Shown here piece by piece: positions 1 through 7,733 of a stretch of 64,000 nucleotides of DNA. Both the position numbers and the translations under genes were made by a program. Origin of the DNA: Flavobacterium ammonificans (GTDB taxonomy: Bacteria; Bacteroidota; Bacteroidia; Flavobacteriales; Flavobacteriaceae); NCBI RefSeq assembly GCF_020886115.1, contig NZ_AP025185.1, positions 1,364,001 to 1,428,000 on the forward strand, in the 5' to 3' direction. Within the stretch, counting starts at the first letter, position 1, and each line of letters opens with the position of its first letter. A model generated the notes under the pieces. The model saw nothing but the letters and a program-made list of their open reading frames with translations, did not search any database and was not told the origin of the DNA.

Positions 1-375
1 AAAACTATTGATGCAACTGAATGTATAGTTTCAGTAAAACACCGTTGGATCAATCAAAATCCTTTTCAGTCGATGTATTTTGCAGTCCAAGCGATGGGAG
101 CTGAGTTGAGTACAGGCGCTTTAGTCATGTATCACATTCAAAAAAGTGGAAGAAAAATATCCATGTTAGTAGCCAATAATAAAGGGAACTTTACTAAAAA
201 GGCTACTGGCCGAATTACATTTACATGTAACGATGGGCATCTGATTGAAGAAGCAATTCAAAAAACAATTGCAACTGGTGAGGGTCAAACCTTTTGGATG
301 AAATCCATTGGCATGAATGAACAAGGCGTTCAAGTTTCTGAAATGGATTTTGAATGGAGTGTTCGTGTTAAATAA
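1..375 (+). CDS. DUF4442 domain protein (hotdog thioesterase-like), 5' truncated
   Basis: The frame is open from base 1 with no stop, so the start lies outside the window; the ATG at 73 is internal. The visible 124 residues include HRWINQNPFQSMYFAVQAMG followed by ELSTG, the pattern of the DUF4442 family, which has a hotdog fold related to acyl-CoA thioesterases. The substrate cannot be told. The protein ends in VRVK just before a hairpin terminator. The family call is from recognition; any enzymatic activity is inference. Confidence 0.75.
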   Translation, partial: KTIDATECIVSVKHRWINQNPFQSMYFAVQAMGAELSTGALVMYHIQKSGRKISMLVANNKGNFTKKATGRITFTCNDGHLIEEAIQKTIATGEGQTFWMKSIGMNEQGVQVSEMDFEWSVRVK

Positions 376-376
376 C

Positions 377-403
377 AAAAAAGCCTCTATCAAGAGGCTT
401 TTT
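377..403 (+). terminator. Rho-independent terminator after the DUF4442 gene
   Basis: AAAAGCCTCT pairs with AGAGGCTTTT around a four-base loop and runs into T. A-runs on the left side mean it can also stop transcription arriving on the minus strand from the Cys-rich gene. Confidence 0.85.
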
Positions 404-433
404 GTTGTAAATAAAAAATGATTATACTTTAGA

Positions 434-643
434 TTAGCATTTTTTTCCTGATGCTTTATGTGCTTTAGCATCACATTTTTTTCCTTCAGCTTTACATTTA
501 GCTTGGCATTTCGCTACTTCGTCACTTGACTTTTTAGCATTTTTTGAACAACATGCCATTTCTTTTTTTTCTTGTTTTGGCTCTTGAGCATTCATGCTTA
601 CTGTAAACAAAGCTACGGCCACTATTGCAATTACTTTTTTCAT
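434..643 (-). CDS. small exported Cys/Lys-rich protein
   Basis: This 69-residue protein has an N-terminal signal peptide of about 20 residues (hydrophobic IAIVAVALFTV, then NAQ). The mature part is about 49 residues, very rich in Lys, with six Cys (C31, C32, C46, C50, C57, C69) and one His. No family is recognised with certainty. The paired and spaced Cys suggest metal binding in the periplasm or at the surface. It lies about 115 bp downstream of the arsenite pump gene, same strand, so it may belong to the arsenic or metal response, although a separate promoter is possible. Coding status is supported by the clean signal peptide and the shared terminator just beyond its stop. Confidence 0.7.
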   Translation of the reverse strand: MKKVIAIVAVALFTVSMNAQEPKQEKKEMACCSKNAKKSSDEVAKCQAKCKAEGKKCDAKAHKASGKKC

Positions 644-757
644 ATCTTTCGTTTTATTGGATTTGGTTTTTACTTTAACAAATATAGAAATTTTTTTTAA
701 GTTGATTTTTAGGAGAAGTTAAATTTTGCTTAAAAGTATAACTTAATTGATTGGCTG

Positions 758-1798
758 TTATTGAGTTGTCTTATAATACTTTTTCCTCCACCAAAATGCC
801 ACATTTACTAATGCGATCAACGCTGGAACTTCTACTAGCGGACCAATTACACCCGCGAAGGCTTGTCCGCTATTGATTCCGAAAACTCCAATAGAAACAG
901 CGATTGCTAGTTCAAAATTATTTCCAGAAGCAGTGAAAGAAAGTGCAACGGCATCACGGTAATTGGCGCCAATTTTTTTACTGACAAAAAACATCAATGT
1001 AAACATGATAGCGAAGAAAATAACAAGAGGTAAGGCAATTCGAAGTACATCAAGTGGTAAATCAACTATCATTTCACCTTTCAAACTAAACATAACTACA
1101 ATAGTAAACAATAAGGCTATCAAAGTAATGGGAGAAACAAAAGGAATAAATCGCTGATTGAACCATTTCTCACCGATGTATTTCTTAATAGCATACCGAC
1201 TAGTTACGGCTAATGCAAAAGGAATGCCCAAATAGATTCCAACGGTTTGCGCAATTTCAGCAACAGTAATGTTCAACGCTAATCCTTTAATGCCAAAAAG
1301 CGGCAACATAATTTCGAGATAGAAATACGCATACAAACTAAAAAAGAACACTTGTAGCAAACTATTGATACCTATTAGTCCTGCGGTGAGTTCGCGATTG
1401 CCTTCGGCGAGTTCGTTCCAAACAATAACCATCGCAATACATGGCGCCAAACCTATCACAATTAATCCGGTCATGTATTCAGGATAGTCTCGTAAGAATA
1501 AAATTGCCAAAGAAAACATTAAAAAGGGACCTACAATCCAGGTTATGAAAAAGGAAGCAGTAAGCAATTTTGGTTTTTCAAACATCTGTGGGACTTTTGA
1601 AAAATCAATTTTGGTCAAAGGCGGGTACATCATTAAAATCAGTCCAATAGCTAAAGGAATATTGGTTGTTCCTGAAGAAAAGGAGTTGATGAAACTAACC
1701 GTGTTGGGTATAAAGTATCCAATTGACACCCCAATTGCCATAGCTAAGAATATCCAAAGGGTTAAAAATCGGTCTAAAAAATTAAGTCTTTTTTTCAT
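758..1798 (-). CDS. arsB: ACR3-family arsenite efflux transporter
   Basis: This 346-residue integral membrane protein has about ten hydrophobic segments. The conserved ACR3 stretch GLAPCIAMVIVWNELAEG (around residues 117-134) contains the Cys needed for arsenite transport in this family, and SGNNFELAIAVSIGVFG lies near residue 291. ACR3 exports As(III) using the proton motive force. It is the last core gene of an arsR-DUF6428-arsC-like-acr3 series, 29 bp after the phosphatase gene. Many annotations call the same protein arsB; by sequence it is ACR3 type, not the E. coli ArsB type. Confidence 0.93.
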   Translation of the reverse strand: MKKRLNFLDRFLTLWIFLAMAIGVSIGYFIPNTVSFINSFSSGTTNIPLAIGLILMMYPPLTKIDFSKVPQMFEKPKLLTASFFITWIVGPFLMFSLAILFLRDYPEYMTGLIVIGLAPCIAMVIVWNELAEGNRELTAGLIGINSLLQVFFFSLYAYFYLEIMLPLFGIKGLALNITVAEIAQTVGIYLGIPFALAVTSRYAIKKYIGEKWFNQRFIPFVSPITLIALLFTIVVMFSLKGEMIVDLPLDVLRIALPLVIFFAIMFTLMFFVSKKIGANYRDAVALSFTASGNNFELAIAVSIGVFGINSGQAFAGVIGPLVEVPALIALVNVAFWWRKKYYKTTQ

Positions 1799-1827
1799 AT
1801 TTGTTAATTATAATACCTGCAAGATTT

Positions 1828-2451
1828 TTAAAACCTTGCAGGAGATTTTATTTGTGAAAAAACAAAATACAGTTCTGAAGCAATCTCCAAGCTTCGCTCA
1901 GCATATTTCGCATCCATTAAATCGGTTCCGTCAAATGCTTTAGGATCGTCGTAGCGAATGGGAAAGCGTTTTTCGGCACCTGCAATGAAAGGACATTCTT
2001 CATCAGCAGAGGAACAAGTCATAATGGCTGCGAAACCACTAGTTGGATTGAAGGCATTATCAAAGGTTTTAGAAAAACAGATAATTGCTGCTTCGTTTTT
2101 ATCAAATTTCACAGCATACACAGGATTGTTATCACTGCTTAATTGTTGTATTTGAAACCCCTGATTAGTCAGTGTTTCGCCTACTTTTGAAAACATAGCC
2201 GTTGCTTCGGTTCCGCCCGAATAGCAAAATACATTTTTGATTCCGAAATGATACGCCATAGTTTGTGCCCAAATTTGAGACAAATGACTTCGGCGCGAAT
2301 TGTGAGTACAAATAAAATTCAATTGAATGGTTTCAAGGTTGTTAATTTTGGTTTGGATGTATTCAACTAAAGGTTGTAAAACTGCGATTCGTTCCTCTGA
2401 AATTATGAGTTTTGAACTATTTTCTAAGGTGCTACTTAATTGTGGGTGCAT
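1828..2451 (-). CDS. arsenate reductase-like low-molecular-weight protein tyrosine phosphatase
   Basis: 207 residues. The P-loop CTHNSRRS begins at Cys48 (C-x5-R-S), the signature of low-molecular-weight phosphatases and thioredoxin-linked ArsC enzymes. The expected role is reduction of arsenate to arsenite for the ACR3 pump encoded next. The N-terminus is about 40 residues longer than classic ArsC. Further Cys (MTCSSADEECPF, about residues 144-155) could be the redox relay used in arsenate reduction. It lies between the DUF6428 gene and the pump in the ars operon. Its reaction is inferred from the motif and the operon; a phosphatase role is the alternative. Confidence 0.85.
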   Translation of the reverse strand: MHPQLSSTLENSSKLIISEERIAVLQPLVEYIQTKINNLETIQLNFICTHNSRRSHLSQIWAQTMAYHFGIKNVFCYSGGTEATAMFSKVGETLTNQGFQIQQLSSDNNPVYAVKFDKNEAAIICFSKTFDNAFNPTSGFAAIMTCSSADEECPFIAGAEKRFPIRYDDPKAFDGTDLMDAKYAERSLEIASELYFVFSQIKSPARF

Positions 2452-2467
2452 ATTTAAATATTTTTGT

Positions 2468-2941
2468 TTAACAACAACCTGAATCAGGGGTACAACAAGA
2501 AGTTGCTTTTGCTTTCCATTCGCCTACTTTAGGCATTTTACTTTCTGGAATACCGCAGTGGTCTGGTGCTAAACAGTTGGTTATTTTTGAAGTCAGTTGA
2601 AAGTGGGTTCCATCGAATTCCAACCCAAATTTTCCAATACTATCTTTCATTTGGTATTCTACTTCGATTTCTAAATCGGTTAAACCTAACTTTTGTTCTG
2701 ATAATTCGATGATGTTCAAAAGTTTTTCAGGATGCAAACGATGGTCGTAATCTTGCGCTTCCCACAATTGAAAATTGGCTACTTCTTCGCTTCGAATGGT
2801 TCCGCCACAATCAATAAAGTGTTTGGTTATTTTACCTACTTCTGTTACATGAAAGTGAGGTGCTATGAGTTCGCCATTAGGCAACTGAAAAGCGATTGTA
2901 GTTGCTTTTTGTAATTCGGATTTAATTGCTGATAGTGTCAT
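2468..2941 (-). CDS. DUF6428 family protein of the ars operon
   Basis: 157 residues with no signal peptide. LPNGELIAPHFHVTEVG near the start and the Cys-rich end (SCCTPDSGCC, Cys149/150/156/157) match the DUF6428 family, which I know mainly from arsenic operons of Bacteroidota. The function is not established. The paired C-terminal Cys suggest binding of a thiophilic metalloid, for example as an arsenite chaperone or sensor, but that is inference. It is the second gene of the operon, 15 bp after arsR and 16 bp before the phosphatase. Confidence 0.78.
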   Translation of the reverse strand: MTLSAIKSELQKATTIAFQLPNGELIAPHFHVTEVGKITKHFIDCGGTIRSEEVANFQLWEAQDYDHRLHPEKLLNIIELSEQKLGLTDLEIEVEYQMKDSIGKFGLEFDGTHFQLTSKITNCLAPDHCGIPESKMPKVGEWKAKATSCCTPDSGCC

Positions 2942-2956
2942 GAATTTTGATTTTAG

Positions 2957-3283
2957 TTAACAACATTCTTTAGTAGTAAGGTAGGAAGTAATAGTCTCGA
3001 AAAAGCCTTTTAATTTGGTAAATCCTTCTTCGTTCAAACAATAACAAATAGCGTTTCCTTCTATATTCCCTTTAATTAGACCTGCATTTTTTAATTCTTT
3101 CAGGTGTTGTGAAACGGTAGGCTGGGCAAGAGGTAATTCGTTAACGATGTCACCACAAATGCAGGATTCCGTTTTTAATAAGTATTCAATGATAGCAATT
3201 CGAGCAGGATGTCCCATTGCTTTAGCTAAGATGGCTAATTCATTTTGTGTAGTTGTAAAATGTTCTGTTTTTGTTATTCCCAT
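2957..3283 (-). CDS. arsR: ArsR/SmtB-family metalloregulator
   Basis: 108 residues with a winged helix-turn-helix: LAKAMGHPARIAIIEYLL, then LAQPTVSQHLKELKNAGLI. ESCICGDI, at the start of the DNA-binding region, matches the classic arsenite-binding ELCVCDL motif with a C-x-C pair; a further AICYC and a terminal ECC add thiols. It is first in the ars operon, so it very likely represses its own promoter and releases DNA when As(III) or Sb(III) binds the Cys. A 12-bp palindrome lies 14 bp upstream of the start. Confidence 0.93.
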   Translation of the reverse strand: MGITKTEHFTTTQNELAILAKAMGHPARIAIIEYLLKTESCICGDIVNELPLAQPTVSQHLKELKNAGLIKGNIEGNAICYCLNEEGFTKLKGFFETITSYLTTKECC

Positions 3284-3297
3284 TTCATTATATTTTT

Positions 3298-3331
3298 ATA
3301 TTGCAATATTACGATAAATATTACTACCAAA
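3298..3331 (-). promoter_or_regulatory. candidate ars promoter and ArsR operator
   Basis: Just upstream of arsR is a perfect 12-bp palindrome ATATTGCAATAT (3298-3309). On the minus strand it overlaps TAATATTG, one base off the -7 consensus TAnnTTTG, and TTTG lies 16 bp further up (3328-3331). A palindrome over the -7 box suits repression by ArsR. The exact operator is inferred. Confidence 0.45.
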
Positions 3332-3518
3332 CATTATTTTATTTACTTCTACGAATTGAATTGAGAATATGACATCTTTTTCATTTGATTTAAATGTTTT
3401 GATAAACAAAACGCATCTATTTCTTAAATAATGTAAATTTTTACTAATTTTACAGGAGATATTTTTAATTTTCGTAATCCTAAATTTATTGGAATTCTAA
3501 CCCATTTAATAGATCATC

Positions 3519-4517
3519 ATGAGTAATAAAAACAAAACCCTAGGCGAGTTTATAATCGAAAACCAAAATGATTTTCAATATTCATCTGGAGAATTATCGC
3601 GTATAATTAATTCGATTCGTTTGGCTGCAAAAGTGGTTAACTACAAAGTGAATAAAGCGGGTTTAGTGGATATTGTAGGTGCGGTTGGAGAACAAAATAT
3701 TCAAGGTGAAGACCAACAAAAATTAGATGTTTATGCCAATGAGGTTTTTATTCAAACACTAATCAATAGAGAAATTGTATGCGGAATTGCTTCTGAAGAG
3801 AATGATGATTTTATCACGATTGAAGGTTCAGATAAGAGTAATTCTAATAAGTATGTTGTGTTAATGGATCCCCTAGATGGCTCTTCTAATATTGATGTCA
3901 ATGTTTCTGTGGGGACTATTTTTTCGGTTTACAGACGAATTACTCCCTTGGGAACTCCAGTTACTTTAGCCGATTTTTTACAGCCAGGAGTAAATCAAGT
4001 AGCTGCGGGTTATGTAATTTATGGCACTTCGACCATGTTAGTTTATACAACCGGACATGGTGTTAATGGTTTTACCTTAAATCCAGCTATTGGAACTTTT
4101 TATTTGTCTCACCCTAATATGAGATTTCCAGAGAACGGTTCTATTTATTCTGTCAATGAGGGCAATTATCGTCAGTTTCCACAAGGTGTTAAAGATTATA
4201 TTAAGTATTGTCAAATGGAGGAAGAGGATAGACCATATACTTCAAGATACATAGGTAGTTTAGTTTCAGATATCCATCGCAACATGATTAAAGGTGGCAT
4301 TTATTTGTATCCAACTAGTTCAAAATCTCCTAAAGGGAAACTTCGTTTGTTGTATGAGTGTAATCCTTTAGCTTTTGTAGTGGAGCAAGCTGGAGGTAAA
4401 GCATCTGATGGTAAGAATAGAATTATGGAACTACAGCCAACAGAGTTGCACCAGCGAATTCCTTTTTTCTGCGGCAGTAAAAATATGGTTGATACACTAG
4501 AAAAATTTATGCTCTAA
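3519..4517 (+). CDS. fbp: class 1 fructose-1,6-bisphosphatase
   Basis: 332 residues, the usual length. It carries the sugar-phosphatase metal motif [20 protein letters not shown] (about residues 117-136) and the substrate region [19 protein letters not shown] followed by [21 protein letters not shown]. It hydrolyses fructose-1,6-bisphosphate to fructose-6-phosphate in gluconeogenesis, in the cytoplasm. It stands alone, divergent from the ars operon and followed 87 bp later by an exported protein gene. No allosteric peculiarity can be read from the sequence. Confidence 0.97.
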   Translation: MSNKNKTLGEFIIENQNDFQYSSGELSRIINSIRLAAKVVNYKVNKAGLVDIVGAVGEQNIQGEDQQKLDVYANEVFIQTLINREIVCGIASEENDDFITIEGSDKSNSNKYVVLMDPLDGSSNIDVNVSVGTIFSVYRRITPLGTPVTLADFLQPGVNQVAAGYVIYGTSTMLVYTTGHGVNGFTLNPAIGTFYLSHPNMRFPENGSIYSVNEGNYRQFPQGVKDYIKYCQMEEEDRPYTSRYIGSLVSDIHRNMIKGGIYLYPTSSKSPKGKLRLLYECNPLAFVVEQAGGKASDGKNRIMELQPTELHQRIPFFCGSKNMVDTLEKFML

Positions 4518-4604
4518 TGTTTTCAAATTTATTAGAATTAATTAATTTATTGTTTTCATTTTTTTTTAGCATATTTGTCATTATAAATCCCAAAATCTAT
4601 TGAA

Positions 4605-5048
4605 ATGAAAAAAATTATTATTACTGCTTTACTCATGGCAGGTTTGTTTGTAAACGCACAAGGTTTTCAATACAAAATTGTAACTACTATCGAATCTGTT
4701 GTTCCAGGTGGTATAGGTCGATCCCGAATTATTGAAAACGGAACAGAAGTTGACTACACACAATTCACAACAACCAGAACTAAAGAAGGAAAAGAGAAAA
4801 CCGATAAAGACCGTAGCGATGTCAAAATTGACAATTTAAAGGAATCCACTTTAGTTAATTTTTACAGTTTGGTAGGAATTAATTTTCAGAATATTGCTTC
4901 TAATGACGCTATGGTTACTTCTATGTTGAACAAATATAGTAAGGATGGATGGGAATTATTTAACATTGTGAGCGGTGTAGAAAGTGATGCTGGAAAAGGC
5001 GATGGTGATGGAATTTTTATCACTCGGTTTTATTTCAGAATGAAATAA
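4605..5048 (+). CDS. exported hypothetical protein
   Basis: 147 residues with a signal peptide (MKKIIITALLMAGLFVNAQ, cut about residue 19). The mature part begins with a beta-rich FQYKIVTTIESVVPGG and ends MLNKYSKDGWELFNIVSGV followed by ITRFYFRMK. The 'KDGWEL' ending resembles the small DUF4177-like fold. I do not recognise a function. It is likely periplasmic and monocistronic, closed by a terminator at 5067-5099. Confidence 0.75.
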   Translation: MKKIIITALLMAGLFVNAQGFQYKIVTTIESVVPGGIGRSRIIENGTEVDYTQFTTTRTKEGKEKTDKDRSDVKIDNLKESTLVNFYSLVGINFQNIASNDAMVTSMLNKYSKDGWELFNIVSGVESDAGKGDGDGIFITRFYFRMK

Positions 5049-5066
5049 TTAGTAAGTTGTAAATTT

Positions 5067-5099
5067 AAAAACCCCTAACACTTTGGTATTAGGGGTTTT
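5067..5099 (+). terminator. bidirectional terminator between the 4605 gene and tRNA-Met
   Basis: AAAACCCCTAA pairs with TTAGGGGTTTT; A/T runs on both sides let it end the exported protein mRNA and the converging tRNA-Met transcript. Confidence 0.85.
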
Positions 5100-5104
5100 A
5101 CTTT

Positions 5105-5181
5105 TGGTAGCGAGACCGAGATTTGAACTCGGGACCTCAGGGTTATGAATCCTGCGCTCTAACCAACTGAGCTATCTCGCC
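5105..5181 (-). tRNA. tRNA-Met (anticodon CAT)
   Basis: On the minus strand the sequence folds as a cloverleaf: acceptor GGCGAGA with TCTCGCT (first pair G-U), D arm GCTC-AGTTGGTTA-GAGC, anticodon loop TTCATAA, T arm CCGAG-TTCAAAT-CTCGG, discriminator A and an encoded CCA. Anticodon CAT could be elongator Met, or Ile with a lysidine-modified C. D and T arms suit an elongator; Met is the likelier reading. Confidence 0.92.
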
Positions 5182-5215
5182 AATTCTATGGGTTATGCAT
5201 CTTGCAATGCGGGTG

Positions 5216-5245
5216 CAAATATAGAAATAATAATATCGTTTCCAA
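5216..5245 (-). promoter_or_regulatory. promoter of tRNA-Met
   Basis: Minus strand: TTG (5243-5245), 19 bp, then TATATTTG (5216-5223), a perfect Bacteroidota -7 box. It is followed by CACCCGCATT, a GC-rich stretch that is repeated exactly at the tRNA-Lys promoter. Confidence 0.8.
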
Positions 5246-5329
5246 GTAATATTTAACAAAAAAATATTTTTAAAAACACTTTTTTTTTGACTTTATATTC
5301 TTATATTTCAAAAAAATTAAACAGTATAC

Positions 5330-5722
5330 ATGGAACCAAAAGTACGCTATGAGATAGAGTTTCCCATTAATTCTTCCCCTCAATTATTGTATCAATATAT
5401 TGCTACTCCTTCTGGCTTATCAGAATGGTTTGCAGATAATGTAAATTCTCGTGGCGAATTTTTTACTTTCATTTGGAATGACTCTGAAGAGAAAGCAAGA
5501 TTAGCGTCTAAAAAATCGGGTGAAAAGGTAAAGTTCAAATGGGTAGATGATAACGCTAAAGATACCGAGTATTTTTTTGAAATTCATATTTTAGAAGATG
5601 AGTTAACAAAAGATGTATCCTTACTTATTATTGATTTTGCACCCAAAGACGAGTTGGATGAGGCTAAACAGCTATGGGAAAATCAAGTGTCCGATTTAAA
5701 ACATCTTATCGGATCAGTGTAG
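5330..5722 (+). CDS. START-like (SRPBCC fold) domain protein
   Basis: 130 residues. KVRYEIEFPINSSPQLLYQY, then ATPSGLSEWFADNVNSRG and FTFIWNDSEEKARL, is the pattern of the flavobacterial START-like family related to AHSA1. The fold usually forms a hydrophobic ligand cavity. Ligand and role are unknown. It precedes a class IV aminotransferase gene by 51 bp, but a hairpin with a T-run separates them, so they are probably separate units. Confidence 0.85.
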   Translation: MEPKVRYEIEFPINSSPQLLYQYIATPSGLSEWFADNVNSRGEFFTFIWNDSEEKARLASKKSGEKVKFKWVDDNAKDTEYFFEIHILEDELTKDVSLLIIDFAPKDELDEAKQLWENQVSDLKHLIGSV

Positions 5723-5739
5723 TAAATTTATTTTTGACT

Positions 5740-5747
5740 TATATTTG
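5740..5747 (+). promoter_or_regulatory. -7 box for the class IV aminotransferase gene
   Basis: TATATTTG is a perfect -7 box. The start site would fall near 5754, inside the hairpin described at 5747-5773, leaving a leader of about 20 bases before the ATG at 5774. No good -33 element is seen at the normal distance. Confidence 0.55.
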
Positions 5748-5773
5748 CCCTGAATAAATTCAGGGCTTTTTTT
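5747..5773 (+). terminator. terminator of the START-like gene, abutting the next start codon
   Basis: GCCCTGAAT pairs with ATTCAGGGC (loop AA), then seven T directly before the next ATG. A transcript from 5740 would begin within the hairpin and so escape it, while read-through from the START-like gene would be stopped. Confidence 0.8.
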
Positions 5774-6607
5774 ATGGATAATTGTAACGGAGATACTACT
5801 GCATTTGAGAACAAGTTAACGCATAATCGTAGTTTTTTATATGGTGACGCGGTTTTCGAAACTTTAAAAATTGTACAAGGTAAAATTCTTTTTCTTGAAG
5901 ACCATTATTTTAGACTGATGGCTTCGATGCGAATTTTGCGAATGGAAATCCCGCTGGATTTTACTATGGAATTTTTTGAAGAGCAACTACTTTCAACTGT
6001 AAAAAATGAGGGTTTTCTTGATTCTGCTAGGGTTAGGATTACAGTCTATCGCAATGATGGGGGGTATTATTTACCTTTAACCAACACAATTTCGTATTTA
6101 ATTCATGCGACACCTTTACAAAACCAAGTTTACGTTTTGGAATCTAAATCCTGTGAAGTGGATTTGTATAAAGATTTTTACATTAGTAAGCAGTTACTAT
6201 CTACTTTGAAAACTACAAATAAAGTACTTCATGTTGCCGCTAGTATTTATGCCAATGAAAATGATTTGGACAACTGTATTTTACTTAACGAAAGCAAAAA
6301 CGTAGTCGAAGTACTCCAAGGGAATATTTTTATGCTTCAGGGAACTAAATTGATCACACCTCCAATTTCTGAAGGTTGTTGTAATGGTATTTTGAGAAAA
6401 CAGCTTATTGCTTTGGCTAAAAAAATGGAGGGATTAGAAGTTGTTGAAGAAATAATTTCACCTTTTGATTTGCAAAAAGCAGATGAATTATTCTACACCA
6501 ATGTTATAAAAGGAATTCAATCCATTACAAAATATAGGAAAAAAGAATTTAAAACGGATTTAGCCAGTAGTTTGGTTGAAAAATTAAACGAACTAATTTT
6601 GAATTAA
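5774..6607 (+). CDS. class IV aminotransferase (PLP; aminodeoxychorismate lyase or branched-chain type)
   Basis: 277 residues. NRSFLYGDAVFETLKI near the N-terminus is the fold-type IV PLP signature. The Lys in LLSTLKTTNKVLHVAAS (about residue 147) sits where the PLP-binding Lys is expected, and LLNESKNVVEVLQGNIF and GILRKQLI follow. Members make D-amino acids, branched-chain amino acids or 4-aminobenzoate; the sequence alone does not decide, though the length and opening resemble the PabC-like group. It overlaps the convergent YqgE gene by 4 bp at its stop. Confidence 0.85.
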   Translation: MDNCNGDTTAFENKLTHNRSFLYGDAVFETLKIVQGKILFLEDHYFRLMASMRILRMEIPLDFTMEFFEEQLLSTVKNEGFLDSARVRITVYRNDGGYYLPLTNTISYLIHATPLQNQVYVLESKSCEVDLYKDFYISKQLLSTLKTTNKVLHVAASIYANENDLDNCILLNESKNVVEVLQGNIFMLQGTKLITPPISEGCCNGILRKQLIALAKKMEGLEVVEEIISPFDLQKADELFYTNVIKGIQSITKYRKKEFKTDLASSLVEKLNELILN

Positions 6608-7164
6608 TTCAGGTAAGGATTTTCAGGTGCATTGGACCAGATAAGATAGTCGCCACCTATTTCAATAATTTTTTCTTTCCAAATTTGAGATGTAGTTTTT
6701 CCGATAATTTTATTTTTATAATTATTAGGAGTAACTATCCATGATTTTTGTTCCATCTCTGTTTCAAGTTGTGTTTCACCCCAACCAGTATATCCTAAGA
6801 AAAATCGTATATTGTCTTTATTTATCTCTTGTTTATTTAGTAATTCTTTGACGGTATCAAAGCAGCCTCCCCAATAAATTCCATTTGAGATTTCGATACT
6901 GTTTGGGATTACGTCGGGCACATTGTGCAAAAAGTATAAATTATCTTGCTCTACCGGACCACCATTGTAAATTTTGAAATTTCCAATAATATCAGGTACT
7001 ATATCTTGAATAGTAAATTTCAAAGGTTTATTTATTATAAACCCTACCGACCCTTGTTCGTGATGATCTGTCAATAGAATTACTGCTTTATTGAAAGAAA
7101 CATCACCAATCAAGTCTGGATCAGCAACAAGAAGTTGCCCTTTTTCTAATTTTACTGATAACAT
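6604..7164 (-). CDS. YqgE/AlgH family protein
   Basis: 186 residues. KGQLLVADPDLIGD, then FNKAVILLTDHHEQGSVGFI followed by NKPL, is diagnostic of the YqgE/AlgH family (UPF0301), with the later YNGGPVEQDNLYFLH and GYTGWGETQLETEM. The biochemical role is unproven, with a regulatory role reported for AlgH in Pseudomonas. It is convergent with the aminotransferase gene. The start ATG follows an AT-rich stretch after the HU terminator. Confidence 0.92.
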   Translation of the reverse strand: MLSVKLEKGQLLVADPDLIGDVSFNKAVILLTDHHEQGSVGFIINKPLKFTIQDIVPDIIGNFKIYNGGPVEQDNLYFLHNVPDVIPNSIEISNGIYWGGCFDTVKELLNKQEINKDNIRFFLGYTGWGETQLETEMEQKSWIVTPNNYKNKIIGKTTSQIWKEKIIEIGGDYLIWSNAPENPYLN

Positions 7165-7237
7165 ACTTCCTTATTTTTGATTAAAATTAACAATTATTTT
7201 AAAATCAATAGGACAATTTGAAATATAATAACATAAA

Positions 7238-7261
7238 AAAACCTTCCGAAGGGAAGGTTTT
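7238..7261 (-). terminator. terminator after the HU gene
   Basis: AAAACCTTCC pairs with GGAAGGTTTT with loop GAAG; on the minus strand it is followed by T-rich sequence. Confidence 0.82.
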
Positions 7262-7282
7262 AGTATATCAGGAAAGCTTTAA

Positions 7283-7555
7283 TTAGTTTACAGCTCCTTC
7301 TAAATCAGCTCCAGCTTTGAATTTTACAACATTCTTAGCAGCGATTTTGATAGTTTTTCCAGTTTGTGGGTTTCTACCATCTCTTGCAGCTCTTTTAGAA
7401 ACTGACCAAGATCCGAAACCTACTAATGATACTCTTCCACCTTTTTTCAAAGTACCACTTACATTTCCTAAAAATGATTCTAAAGCCAATTTAGCAGCTG
7501 CTTTAGTAATTCCTGCGTCAGCAGCGATAGCGTCGATTAATTCTGATTTGTTCAT
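7283..7555 (-). CDS. HU-family DNA-binding protein
   Basis: 90 residues, standard HU length. MNKSELIDAIAADAGITKAA opens the helical dimerisation region; VSLVGFGSWSVSKRAARDGR with NPQTGKTIKIAAKNVVKFKA is the beta-arm that bends DNA. It is an abundant nucleoid protein. It is monocistronic, with a textbook promoter (7598-7628) and its own terminator. Whether this is the only HU gene cannot be told from the window. Confidence 0.96.
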   Translation of the reverse strand: MNKSELIDAIAADAGITKAAAKLALESFLGNVSGTLKKGGRVSLVGFGSWSVSKRAARDGRNPQTGKTIKIAAKNVVKFKAGADLEGAVN

Positions 7556-7597
7556 AATAATTAGTTATTAATTGTTGGTTAAAAAAAAATTGTTAAA

Positions 7598-7628
7598 CAA
7601 ATTTAGCAGGAAATCCTTTCTGTGCAAA
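7598..7628 (-). promoter_or_regulatory. promoter of the HU gene
   Basis: Minus strand: TTTG (7625-7628), 19 bp, TAAATTTG (7598-7605). Both boxes match the Bacteroidota consensus exactly. The leader to the ATG is about 35 bases. Confidence 0.82.
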
Positions 7629-7733
7629 GGCTAAGCTCATTTTATGGCTAATTTGTTAATAACTTGAGTTATTTGTTCATAAAGCATCTGTTTTTTACCA
7701 CGAAAACGTTATAAATGCTCACTTTTTTAGGTT

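Noticed and set aside
166..474. 102-residue minus-strand ORF over the DUF4442 gene end and the Cys-rich gene
   Set aside because: It is antisense to a recognised domain, crosses the terminator and has no family features.
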